From Terriglobus sp. RCC_193 (lineage in GTDB: Bacteria > Acidobacteriota > Terriglobia > Terriglobales > Acidobacteriaceae), in the NCBI RefSeq assembly GCF_041355105.1, contig NZ_JBFUPK010000001.1, forward strand, positions 1,054,001 to 1,118,000: a DNA stretch of 64,000 nt. The letters are read 5' to 3'. Shown here piece by piece: positions 19,770 through 28,269 of the stretch (position 1 is the first letter of the stretch; each line of letters starts with the position of its first letter). The notes under the pieces are model-generated. The model was not told the origin of the DNA and made no database searches. It worked only from the letters and a program-made list of their open reading frames with translations. A program made the translations under genes and the position numbers.

Positions 19770-20251
19770 AGACGAACGCCGCGCGGCTGCTGGACAAACT
19801 CAACATCCGCTATGAAACCCGCGAGTATGAGGTCAACCCCGACGACCTTACCGCAGGCACCGTAGCGCGCAAGATCGACATGCCCGTGGAGCAGGTCTTC
19901 AAGACACTTCTCTGCCGCCTGAATGACGGTGAATACGTCTTCGGCGTCGTTCCCGGCAACAGCGAACTCGACCTGAAGAAACTCTCCGTAGCAGCAGAAG
20001 CCAAGAAGGCCGAACTCGCGTCGTTGAAGGATGTTGAACCGCTCACCGGCTACATCCGTGGTGGTGTCACCGTCATGGGCGCAAAGAAAGCGTACCGAGC
20101 ATTCGTTGACGAATCCATCGAACTCTTCGACACCGTCAGCGTCTCCGCAGGCACGCGCGGCCTGCAACTCCTTCTCGCACCCGCCGACTACCTTCGCGCC
20201 GCAGAAGCAGAAGTCGCCGACCTGACCAAAGACGGAGTCACCGTCGAGTGA
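19766..20251 (+). CDS. ybaK: YbaK/EbsC family Cys-tRNA(Pro) deacylase
   Basis: A 161-residue protein with the YbaK/aminoacyl-tRNA deacylase fold: AARLLDKLNIRYETREYEV, VARKIDMPVEQVFKTLLCR, FGVVPGNSELDLKKLS, LTGYIRGGVTVMGAKK and VSAGTRGLQLLLAPADYL. The family hydrolyses Cys-tRNA(Pro) made by mistake by prolyl-tRNA synthetase. It sits inside the ccm gene order, overlapping ccmA by four bases. A functional tie to cytochrome maturation is not evident. Confidence 0.93.
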   Translation: MKTNAARLLDKLNIRYETREYEVNPDDLTAGTVARKIDMPVEQVFKTLLCRLNDGEYVFGVVPGNSELDLKKLSVAAEAKKAELASLKDVEPLTGYIRGGVTVMGAKKAYRAFVDESIELFDTVSVSAGTRGLQLLLAPADYLRAAEAEVADLTKDGVTVE

Positions 20252-20266
20252 CCCTCTGCCACAAAT

Positions 20267-20325
20267 CCGGGTGCCCCATGTGCGCGAAGCTTACATGGGT
20301 ATCGCGCGACAGCGCGACCTGCTCC
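20267..20325 (+). repeat. Short repeat fragment, copy F, inside the ccm operon
   Basis: The ybaK-ccmB gap carries only the ccgggtgcc block, a stem, and a second hairpin. The stem is CCCATGT...ACATGGG here, where other copies have CCAGGTT...AACCTGG; both arms have changed together. The second hairpin is tcgcgc-GACA-gcgcga. Confidence 0.8.
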
Positions 20326-20345
20326 TGCAACATGAAAGTGGAAGC

Positions 20346-21026
20346 ATGATCTACCTTCGCACCGTCTGGCTCCACCTCAAGAAAGACCTGCGACTCGAGT
20401 GGCGCAGCCGCGAAGCCGTCGCGGGTATGCTCTTCTTCACGCTGCTCATTGCCGTAGCCTTCGCCATGGCCTTTGACCCAACTGGCTATCCCGCCATGGC
20501 ACGACAGATGAGCGGCGGCCTCCTGTGGGTAGGCCTGCTCTTCGCCGCAACCACCTCGCTGAACATCTCCTGGGAGCGCGAACGCCGCAATCAGGTGATG
20601 GATGCGCACCGCATGAGCGCCGCACCGCCGTCTGCACTCTTCCTTGGCAAGGCGCTGGCAAACTTCCTCTTCGTTGCTTTCATTGAAGCCGTTCTCGCGC
20701 CGGTCTTCATCGTCTTTTACAACCTGCATCCGCTGGGCGAACTCAGGTGGTTCTGGCTGATCCTGCCACTGGGCACATGGGCCATCGTGTCCAACGGCAC
20801 GTTCTTTGCCGCGCTGGGCCTGCGCAGCCGCAACCGTGCTCTGATGTTGCCGGCCATCCTCTTTCCCATCTCCATCCCGGCACTGCTCGGCGTCACGCAG
20901 GCAACCACCGCGGTGATCACCGGCGATTTCGAACCCGGCATGTGGGTTCGCCTCATCTTCGGGTTCGACGTCATCTTCACCACCGCCTGCCTCCTCCTCT
21001 TCGAAACGGTTCTCCACGCCGAATAA
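20346..21026 (+). CDS. ccmB: Heme exporter/cytochrome c maturation protein CcmB
   Basis: A 226-residue membrane protein from an ATG at 20346 (MIYLRTVWLHLKKDLRLEWRS). Six hydrophobic segments fit the CcmB permease, and the opening KKDLRLEWRSREA and the GLLWVGLLFAATTSLNISWERE block are typical. It partners CcmA and CcmC in the transporter-like complex. The in-frame extension back to 20271 is repeat sequence and was not used. Confidence 0.92.
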   Translation: MIYLRTVWLHLKKDLRLEWRSREAVAGMLFFTLLIAVAFAMAFDPTGYPAMARQMSGGLLWVGLLFAATTSLNISWERERRNQVMDAHRMSAAPPSALFLGKALANFLFVAFIEAVLAPVFIVFYNLHPLGELRWFWLILPLGTWAIVSNGTFFAALGLRSRNRALMLPAILFPISIPALLGVTQATTAVITGDFEPGMWVRLIFGFDVIFTTACLLLFETVLHAE

Positions 21027-21098
21027 AGAGCGAACGCTGCGGAATCGCCGCGACACTGCGTTCGCTCCGGCTCCTTCGCGATAGACTGTAAGACGATC

Positions 21099-21791
21099 AT
21101 GAAGCGCCTTTTCTGGATGTTGTGCGGTCTGAGCGTGGCCCTGCTTGCGTGGGGTTTCTACGAAGCGGTATTCGTTGCCCCCGTGGAAGCCACGATGGGA
21201 TCGATTTACCGTATTTTTTACTGGCACGTCCCTATCAATATCTCCGCCGAGATATTCCCATACGTAAATATGGTCGCGTCCATCGGTTATCTGTTGGCAC
21301 GTCGTAAGAACCATCCCCTCGCTCTGAAGTTGGATGCGCTTGCCATCGCGACGGCAGAAATCACAGTGCTTTACGTCGGTCTCGGACTTGCGACCGGCAT
21401 GTTGTGGGGACGCCCGGTATGGGGCATCTGGTGGGCATGGGATGCCCGCCTCACGAGCGCGCTCATGCTGTTCCTGCTCTACGTCAGCTATCTCCTCGTT
21501 CGCAGCTTTTCGTCCGGCGGCCAGGGGCCCGTCATTGCCGCGGTCCTCAGCGTATTCGCTGGCATCGACGTCCCCATCGTCTTCATGAGCATCCGCTGGT
21601 GGCGGACCCAGCACCCAGCACCTGTGCTCACAGGCGAAGGTTCTCTGGATCCCAGCATGTGGCCTGCTTTTCTCTGGAACATGGTGGCGTGGTTCTTCTG
21701 GGGATGCACCCTCATCTGGGCGCGTTATGCCATCGTCCGTCGCGAACAGCAAATCGCCGAACGCGCAGCCATGGAAGCACTGGAGGCATAA
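21099..21791 (+). CDS. ccmC: Cytochrome c maturation protein CcmC (heme handling)
   Basis: A 230-residue membrane protein with six membrane segments. The tryptophan-rich signature of the heme-handling family is present as WGIWWAWDARLTSALML, between helices, with histidines such as FYWHVPINISAE upstream. CcmC attaches heme to CcmE. It starts 72 bases after ccmB and ends two bases before the ccmD-like gene, within the same operon. Confidence 0.95.
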   Translation: MKRLFWMLCGLSVALLAWGFYEAVFVAPVEATMGSIYRIFYWHVPINISAEIFPYVNMVASIGYLLARRKNHPLALKLDALAIATAEITVLYVGLGLATGMLWGRPVWGIWWAWDARLTSALMLFLLYVSYLLVRSFSSGGQGPVIAAVLSVFAGIDVPIVFMSIRWWRTQHPAPVLTGEGSLDPSMWPAFLWNMVAWFFWGCTLIWARYAIVRREQQIAERAAMEALEA

Positions 21792-21793
21792 GC

Positions 21794-21919
21794 ATGGAAC
21801 CCACTGTCAACAGCATCCACTTCCTCTGGGCCGCGTATCTTCTTGTCGCCTTCTGCAACATTGCGGTTGTCATCTGGCTTGCGGCACGCTGGTCAGCCGT
21901 GAACCGGAAGCAATCGTAA
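21794..21919 (+). CDS. CcmD-like small membrane protein
   Basis: A 41-residue protein (MEPTVNSIHFLWAAYLLV...) with one membrane helix at about residues 10-32 and a basic C-terminus (RWSAVNRKQS). Its size, helix and place directly after ccmC match CcmD, which tethers CcmE to CcmABC. Sequence similarity in such short proteins is weak, so the call rests on topology and context. The next gene begins one base after its stop. Confidence 0.72.
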   Translation: MEPTVNSIHFLWAAYLLVAFCNIAVVIWLAARWSAVNRKQS

Positions 21920-21920
21920 C

Positions 21921-23102
21921 GTGAAGGTAAGCCGCTCCATCGCTCTTGCTTCCCTGCCGCTGCTGTTACTTGCAGCCGGTTGCCGCCGCATGCGTTTCCC
22001 GCAGCTCGCGGACAACTATCGCGAATACGCTTACGTCGCCAACAACGCTGCTGGCACCGTCACCGTTCTCGATCTGGTGAACTTTCGTGCCGACCGAACA
22101 TTGCAGGTAGGCGCGTCGCCCAGCGCCATTGCCGTGAACCCGGCGCGCAACGAAGTCTACGTCACCAACTCCGGCAGCAGCACCGTCACCGCCATCAACG
22201 CGGACAACAACTCCATCGCCGCCACCATCGGCGTGCAGCGCGGCCCTACCGGCATCGAAGTTGATCCAACCGGCAAGCGCGCCTATGTCACCAATGCGGA
22301 CTCCAACTCCGTCAGTGTCATCGACCTCACGACCCATCGCAGTATTGCAACAGTGGCCGCGGGCATTCAGCCCGCCACCGTGCGTGTCTCACCTGACAAT
22401 CGTTCGCTGCTTGTAGCCAATCGTGGAGCGGGTTCTGTCTCCGTCTATGCCATCGGCGAAGACAATCCCTTGCAGCTTCGTTCCACCTACGGCAAATGCA
22501 TCGGCGCATCCGACATCGCCATCCTCGGCGACTCCTCCAAGGCATTCATCACCTGCCCCGGCAACGATGAAGTCCTGGCCGTAAGCCTTTCCTCCGCACC
22601 GGGTTCGTGGGAAGCCAGGCAGGATCCCGCATCCATGCAGGACCATCTGCTGGCGCGGCTGCGTGTTGGCAAACAGCCCGGACACATTGCCCTGAAGCCT
22701 GATAGCGGTGAGATCTTCGTCAGCAACTACGGCTCGGACAGCATCAGTGAAATCTCAACGTATACGAACGAAGTAGGCGCCACCTACCTCATCGGCACAC
22801 AACCAACACACGGCATGGTCGGTGCGGACAACAGTTCGTTATGGGTTGCTGCCAACGGATCAGACTCCGTCAGCCTCTATTCCATCGACGATGGCCGCAT
22901 GTCTAACAGCATCCACACCGGCCCCGGCCCGGATGCTATGGCCATGTCGCCGGGACAGCCTGTATTGCTCGTAGCCGACTCGCGCGGTGCAGACGTCGCC
23001 GTGATTCGCACACGAGCCTCGCGCGGTCCTGAGCTGTTCACCATGTTGCCCGCCGGACCACATCCTGTTGCCATCGCCATCAAGGCCTACAAAGCGCACT
23101 AG
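21921..23102 (+). CDS. YVTN-type beta-propeller lipoprotein (ccm-linked)
   Basis: A 393-residue protein from a GTG at 21921. A lipobox (LLLLAAGC, Cys at about residue 21) predicts lipid anchoring. At least seven blade-like repeats are visible (EYAYVANNAAGTVTVLDLV, EVYVTNSGSSTVTAINADN, RAYVTNADSNSVSVIDL and so on). Being one base after the ccmD-like gene, it is probably co-transcribed with the ccm genes. Its ligand is unknown. Its stop overlaps the TetR gene's stop by four bases on the other strand. Confidence 0.85.
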   Translation: MKVSRSIALASLPLLLLAAGCRRMRFPQLADNYREYAYVANNAAGTVTVLDLVNFRADRTLQVGASPSAIAVNPARNEVYVTNSGSSTVTAINADNNSIAATIGVQRGPTGIEVDPTGKRAYVTNADSNSVSVIDLTTHRSIATVAAGIQPATVRVSPDNRSLLVANRGAGSVSVYAIGEDNPLQLRSTYGKCIGASDIAILGDSSKAFITCPGNDEVLAVSLSSAPGSWEARQDPASMQDHLLARLRVGKQPGHIALKPDSGEIFVSNYGSDSISEISTYTNEVGATYLIGTQPTHGMVGADNSSLWVAANGSDSVSLYSIDDGRMSNSIHTGPGPDAMAMSPGQPVLLVADSRGADVAVIRTRASRGPELFTMLPAGPHPVAIAIKAYKAH

Positions 23103-23716
23103 GCAACGCGTTCGCGCACGATCTGCTCAATGCGCTTGCGCACTTCTTCTGGCGACAGCGCCCCGGGATCGAAATAAAGGTTCAGTGCAAGGCCATCCAG
23201 CACAGCACCAAATGCTGCAATCACAGCGCGTCGCCTTTGTGAATTCGGTTCAAACAGTTCCGGCACCAGCTGCAGCTTCGAGTCCATGCCCTTCACACAA
23301 AGCGCTTCATGCAGTTCTGCCAGCCGCTGCTGTTTATGCGGATGCCGAATCGCATACATTTTGAATTCCAGGTACAGCATCACGCGTTTGCGATCACACA
23401 ACATCGCTTCCATGTGATCCACAAGGGCAGCCACACGTTCTTCTCGTGATGACTCAGGTGTAAGACGCGTCCGGTAGAATTCTCCATCCGCTTCAACGTT
23501 CTCTTCGATCAAAGCAAAAAAAAGATCTTCTTTATCTGCAAAGTGGTCATAAAGAGCACCGCGTGTCTTACCTGCCTCCTGCGCGATATCCTGCAAACGA
23601 GCCACTTCAAACCCATCGCGCGCAAAGACGCGCCGGGCCGCAACCATCAAATCTTTCCGTGTCCGTACGGCTCGTTCTTGCGTACGATGTTCGGGAGTAA
23701 CTTTTCTCGCAGGCAA
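23099..23716 (-). CDS. TetR/AcrR family transcriptional repressor
   Basis: A 205-residue protein from a TTG at 23716. An in-frame TAG lies 18 bases upstream and the next ATG falls within the DNA-binding domain, so TTG is the only reasonable start. The N-terminal helix-turn-helix is clear (RKDLMVAARRVFARDGFEVARLQDIAQEAGKTRGALYDHFADKEDLF region, about residues 20-66). The C-terminal ligand domain is variable. It diverges from the RND efflux operon, which it most likely represses. Confidence 0.93.
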   Translation of the reverse strand: MPARKVTPEHRTQERAVRTRKDLMVAARRVFARDGFEVARLQDIAQEAGKTRGALYDHFADKEDLFFALIEENVEADGEFYRTRLTPESSREERVAALVDHMEAMLCDRKRVMLYLEFKMYAIRHPHKQQRLAELHEALCVKGMDSKLQLVPELFEPNSQRRRAVIAAFGAVLDGLALNLYFDPGALSPEEVRKRIEQIVRERVA

Positions 23717-23761
23717 CTTATTGAATCCCCGCTATTGGACGCATCATCGTATGTGAAAGAT

Positions 23762-23775
23762 ACATGCGCGTATGT
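23762..23775. promoter_or_regulatory. Candidate operator for the TetR repressor
   Basis: ACATGCGCGTATGT is a near-perfect palindrome (12 of 14 positions match its reverse complement). It lies in the 106-bp gap between the repressor gene and the efflux operon, where a self-regulating TetR site is expected. Confidence 0.35.
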
Positions 23776-23822
23776 TTTCTGTGAGAACGTCCAGGCGCAG
23801 GATCTTTCGCCAAGGAGCATTC

Positions 23823-25070
23823 ATGACCATGCCGGCCGTCCGCCGCGTGAACCAACGCACTCCCCTCGCACAGACCGTTTCCCGTGCGGCTTTTCTCTTT
23901 GCCGGAGCAGGCATCGTTCTGCTGGCAACAGGCTGTGAAAGCAAACACGCCCCACAGCAACCGATGGGCGCACTGCCTGTGTCGGTGGTTACGGTACAGC
24001 CGTCCGACGTTGCTTTAAACAACCAGTGGGTCGGCACACTGGATGGTTTTGTGAACGCGCAGATCCAGCCACAGGTGACGGGTTACCTCATCCGTCAGAA
24101 CTACCGCGAAGGTTCTGTCGTCAGCAAGGGCCAGGTCCTGTTTGAGATTGACCCACGCACATTTCAGGCAGCAGTTGATCAGGCCAAAGGCCAGGTCGCA
24201 CAGGCAGAAGCTGCACTCGGCCAGGCAAAGTCTGCGTTGAAGCTCGCAGAGATCAACGTCACGCGCGACACGCCACTCGCGGAACAGAAGGCGATTGCAC
24301 AGAGCCAGCTGGACCAGGAAGTCCAGACAATGGCGCAGGCCGATGCCAATGTAAAGGCGGCACAGGCGCAGATCGCAACGGCACACGCCACGGAAGAGAC
24401 AGCGCAGATTAACCTCGGCTTCACAAAGGTGCGTTCGCTCATCTCCGGTGTTGCTGGTCAGGCCGTCACGCAGATCGGCAATCTCGTCTCACCGCAAACC
24501 GCACTCACTTCCGTCTCGCAGCTTGATCCCATCAAGGTGTATTTCTCGCTCAGCGATAGCGAATACCTCGCGCTCATCGGTCGCACTGGTTCCAATGATT
24601 CCGATCTGCTCAAGAGCGCGGCCAATGTTCCGCTGACACTGACACTTGCCAACGGCGACACGTATGCGCACAAGGGCAAGATCGCCTTCATTGATCGTCA
24701 GATGAATCAGCAGACAGGCGCCATCCGCATCGCTGCCGTCTTCCCGAATCCCAACAATGTCCTGCGCCCCGGCCAGTTCGGTCGCGTCTCTGCGACCACA
24801 CAGCTCCGCAACAATACCATCACCGTGCCGCAAACGGCAGTGACGGATGTGCAGGGCATGAAGCAGGTGTTCATCGTGGACACGGGCAACAAGGCACACG
24901 CCGTAACGGTGCAGCTTGGTTCCGAGTCTGGAACCAACTGGATCGTGAACTCCGGCCTGGCCCCGGGAAGCCGCGTCATCGTGGACAATCTGCAGAAGCT
25001 GAGCGAAGGTGCGCCCGTCGCGCCGCACGCCCTGGCTCCTGCGAGCGCAACACCCGCGGAAGCGAGGTAA
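23823..25070 (+). CDS. RND efflux periplasmic adaptor (membrane fusion) protein
   Basis: A 415-residue lipoprotein from the ATG at 23823, which has AAGGAG five bases upstream. A signal peptide ends at the lipobox LLATGC (Cys about residue 40). The AcrA-like order is visible: biotinyl-lipoyl halves (QPQVTGYLIRQNYREGSVVSKGQVLFEID), an alpha-helical hairpin (DQAKGQVAQAEAALGQAKSAL to about residue 195), then the beta-barrel (IKVYFSLSDSEYLALIG, LRPGQFGRV) and the membrane-proximal domain. First gene of a three-gene pump operon divergent from the TetR gene. Confidence 0.95.
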   Translation: MTMPAVRRVNQRTPLAQTVSRAAFLFAGAGIVLLATGCESKHAPQQPMGALPVSVVTVQPSDVALNNQWVGTLDGFVNAQIQPQVTGYLIRQNYREGSVVSKGQVLFEIDPRTFQAAVDQAKGQVAQAEAALGQAKSALKLAEINVTRDTPLAEQKAIAQSQLDQEVQTMAQADANVKAAQAQIATAHATEETAQINLGFTKVRSLISGVAGQAVTQIGNLVSPQTALTSVSQLDPIKVYFSLSDSEYLALIGRTGSNDSDLLKSAANVPLTLTLANGDTYAHKGKIAFIDRQMNQQTGAIRIAAVFPNPNNVLRPGQFGRVSATTQLRNNTITVPQTAVTDVQGMKQVFIVDTGNKAHAVTVQLGSESGTNWIVNSGLAPGSRVIVDNLQKLSEGAPVAPHALAPASATPAEAR

Positions 25071-25074
25071 GTTC

Positions 25075-28000
25075 GTGTCAAAATTCTTCATTCGGCGACC
25101 CATTGTCGCCATTGTGATCGCCATTGTTACGGTCATTGTTGGTGTGGTTTCCATGCTGACATTGCCCACGTCGCAATACCCTGACATCGTTCCGCCTGAA
25201 ATTCTGGTGCAGGCCACCTATCCAGGCGCCGATGCGAAAACCCTGTCACAGGCCGTTGCCACACCGCTCGAGCAGCAGATGAACGGCGTGGACAACATGC
25301 TGTACATGTATTCGGTCAACGCAAACAACGGCCAGACGCAGGTCTTCGTAGACTTCGACGTCAAGACGAATGCAGACACAGATCAGATCCTGTCGCAGCT
25401 TCGCGTCTCACAGGCACAGGCACAGCTTCCCGCACAGGTAAACACGGCGGGCCTCACGGTGCAGAAGGCGCTTACGTCGCCCCTGATGCTCGTCGGCATT
25501 AACTCAAACGACAAGAAGTACGATCAGGAGTTCCTCACCAACTACGCCATCATCAACGTGCAGGACGAAATTGCGCGTGTGCCCGGCGTAAGCCGCGTAC
25601 AGGTCTTTGGTGGCCAGTACGCCATGCGTATCTGGGTCGATCCCAGCAAACTTGCAAACCTTGGCGTCACCGCGACAGATGTCATCACTGCCCTGGGAAC
25701 TCAGAACACCGTAAACCCGGCGGGGCAGATTGGTGGAGAACCTGTTCCTAACGGACAGCAGTTCACCTACACCGTACGGACCCAGGGCCGCTTGGTGGAT
25801 GAAAAGGAATTCGAAAATATCGTGGTGCGTGCCAATCCTGACGGATCGGTGCTGCATCTGCGAGACGTCGCGCGCGTTGAGCTCGGACAGCAGCTCTACA
25901 GCCTTTCCGCACGCTACAACGGCGCCCCCGCCGGTATGATGGGTATCTACCAGCTCCCCGGTTCGAACGCGGTACAGGTGGCAGAGCAGGTGCGCAAGCG
26001 CCTGGACGAACTGCAGAAGACCTTCCCCCCAGGCATTAAGTACGATGTACCCCTGGATACCACCAAGGCCGTCAGCGCAGGTATTCACGAAATCGTTCTT
26101 ACGCTTGGTATCGCTCTTGCATTGGTCATCCTGGTGGTATTCATCTTCCTGCAGGGCTGGCGTGCCACGCTGATTCCATTGCTCGCCGTCCCAGTCTCAC
26201 TTATCGGTACGTTCGTGCTCTTCCCCCTGCTCGGCTTCAGCATTAATACGTTGTCGCTCTTCGGTCTGGTGCTCGCCATCGGTCTTGTCGTCGACGACGC
26301 CATCATCGTGGTCGAAGCCGTCGAACATCATATCGAGCAGGGATTGTCACCAACGGATGCAACCATCAAGGCGATGGAAGAGGTAGGCGGTCCCGTCGTC
26401 GCCATTGCTCTCATCCTCGCAGCGGTGTTCATCCCCACGGCCTTCATCCCCGGCATCACGGGGCGACTGTATCAGCAGTTCGCCGTCACCATTGCCATCT
26501 CGGTTCTCATCTCGGCATTCAACGCGCTTACGCTTTCGCCCGCGCTGTCTGCCCTGCTGCTGAAGCCGAAGAACAAAGAGAAGAAGCCGGGTCTGCTCGG
26601 TCGTTTCTTCACCTGGTTCAACCGTGTATTTGGCCACACCACCGACAAGTATGTGGGTACATCCCGCATCCTGATCCACAAATCCGGCCTCTCCATGATT
26701 GCGCTTGCCATCATCGCCGTGGTCGCCGTCTTCATGGGTTCACGCCTGCCCACCGGATTCATCCCTCAGGAAGATCAGGGGTATCTCTTCGCTGCACTGC
26801 AGTTACCGGATGCCACCAGTCTCCAGAAAACGGACGAAGCCGCGCAGCAGATCACGAAGGCTCTTCTTGAAACGCCTGGTATCGGTGGTGTAGTCGCCGT
26901 CAACGGCTTCAGCCTGCTAACGCAGGTACAAAGCACCAACAGCGCCTTCTTCTTCGTCTCTCTCAAACCCTGGGACGATCGAAAGACCAAGGAAGAGCAG
27001 ATCGAGGCGATTCAGGCTTCCGTCGGACAGAAGCTGATGGGCAATCCGGCTGGATTGGCATTCAGCTTCCCGCCACCCGCCATTCCCGGTATCGGAACCT
27101 CGGGTGGTGTCACCATGGTGGTGGAGGATCAGTCTGGCAAGGATGATCCTAATTTCCTCACCCAGAACCTTTACGCCTATCTTGGTGCGCTGAAGAAACG
27201 TCCTGAGATTGCCGCGGCCATCCCCTCGTACCTGCCTGCCGTACCGCAGCTCTACGCCGAAGTCGATCGCGAAAAGGTCATCCAGCAGCAGGTGGATCTG
27301 GGCAGTGTCTATAACACCATGTCCACCTTCATGGGCGGCTACCTGGTCAACTACTTCAACCGCTTCGGTCGCCAGTGGCAGACTTACGTGGAAGCCGAAG
27401 GCTCATCGCGTACGAAGATTGACAACATCAATCAGTTCTATGTGCGCAGCGCAAACGGAGGCCAGGTACCACTTGCATCGCTGGTCCACGTAAAACAGAT
27501 CAATGGACCGGAGTTTGTTCTCCGCTTTAACGAACACCCTGGCGCACAGTTGAACGTCACCGGCGCTCCAGGCTACAGCTCAGGACAGGTGCGAAAAGCA
27601 CTGGAAGAAACCTTCCAGCAATCCATGCCAACCGGCATGGGCTATGACTACACCGGCATGAGCTACCAGGAACAGAAGGCGGCGCAAGGCGTGCCTGCAT
27701 GGGTCGTCTTCGGTCTGTCACTGCTCTTCGTCTTCCTCATCCTCGCGGCGTTGTATGAAAGCTGGAGCCTTCCCTTCAGCGTTCTGCTCTCCACACCGGT
27801 CGCCATTCTGGGTGCGTATCTTGCGCTCAGCGTGCGTTCCATGGAGAACGACATCTTTGCCACCATCGGTCTGATTATGTTGATCGGTCTCTCGGCAAAG
27901 AACGCCATCCTGATCGTGGAATTCGCCGTCATCAGCTACAAAGAAGGCAAGTCCATCGCAGACTCCGCACTGGAAGCTGCAAGACTTCGCTTCCGTCCCA

Positions 28001-28269
28001 TTCTGATGACCAGCTTCGCCTTCGTCTTCGGTTGCCTTCCCTTGTGGACAGCAACGGGGTCGGGCGCGGTATCGCGACGCATCCTGGGAACCGTGGTGAT
28101 CGGCGGCATGTTGCTGTCGTCCATCATCGGCATCCTCATGGTGCCCGTCACCTTCTCCGTGGTCGAATACATCACGCATCGCTTCCGCAAAGGCGGTAAA
28201 GGAACCTCCATGGACTCCAACACGGACTTCGATCCGAGGGCCGCAGCCAACTCGGAAGGAGGCCATTGA
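25075..28269 (+). CDS. RND efflux inner-membrane permease (AcrB/HAE1 type)
   Basis: A 1,064-residue pump from a GTG at 25075 (SKFFIRRPIVAIVIAIV). Upstream in-frame codons lie in the adaptor gene and were not used. The proton-relay aspartates are in GLVVDDAIIVVE (membrane helix 4), and the matching lysine is in GLSAKNAILIVEFA (helix 10). The HAE1 pattern FIPQEDQGY and the two large periplasmic loops are present, and the length is typical. Multidrug or solvent export is likely; the substrate is not deducible. It follows the adaptor gene by four bases and overlaps the outer-membrane gene. Confidence 0.96.
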   Translation: MSKFFIRRPIVAIVIAIVTVIVGVVSMLTLPTSQYPDIVPPEILVQATYPGADAKTLSQAVATPLEQQMNGVDNMLYMYSVNANNGQTQVFVDFDVKTNADTDQILSQLRVSQAQAQLPAQVNTAGLTVQKALTSPLMLVGINSNDKKYDQEFLTNYAIINVQDEIARVPGVSRVQVFGGQYAMRIWVDPSKLANLGVTATDVITALGTQNTVNPAGQIGGEPVPNGQQFTYTVRTQGRLVDEKEFENIVVRANPDGSVLHLRDVARVELGQQLYSLSARYNGAPAGMMGIYQLPGSNAVQVAEQVRKRLDELQKTFPPGIKYDVPLDTTKAVSAGIHEIVLTLGIALALVILVVFIFLQGWRATLIPLLAVPVSLIGTFVLFPLLGFSINTLSLFGLVLAIGLVVDDAIIVVEAVEHHIEQGLSPTDATIKAMEEVGGPVVAIALILAAVFIPTAFIPGITGRLYQQFAVTIAISVLISAFNALTLSPALSALLLKPKNKEKKPGLLGRFFTWFNRVFGHTTDKYVGTSRILIHKSGLSMIALAIIAVVAVFMGSRLPTGFIPQEDQGYLFAALQLPDATSLQKTDEAAQQITKALLETPGIGGVVAVNGFSLLTQVQSTNSAFFFVSLKPWDDRKTKEEQIEAIQASVGQKLMGNPAGLAFSFPPPAIPGIGTSGGVTMVVEDQSGKDDPNFLTQNLYAYLGALKKRPEIAAAIPSYLPAVPQLYAEVDREKVIQQQVDLGSVYNTMSTFMGGYLVNYFNRFGRQWQTYVEAEGSSRTKIDNINQFYVRSANGGQVPLASLVHVKQINGPEFVLRFNEHPGAQLNVTGAPGYSSGQVRKALEETFQQSMPTGMGYDYTGMSYQEQKAAQGVPAWVVFGLSLLFVFLILAALYESWSLPFSVLLSTPVAILGAYLALSVRSMENDIFATIGLIMLIGLSAKNAILIVEFAVISYKEGKSIADSALEAARLRFRPILMTSFAFVFGCLPLWTATGSGAVSRRILGTVVIGGMLLSSIIGILMVPVTFSVVEYITHRFRKGGKGTSMDSNTDFDPRAAANSEGGH

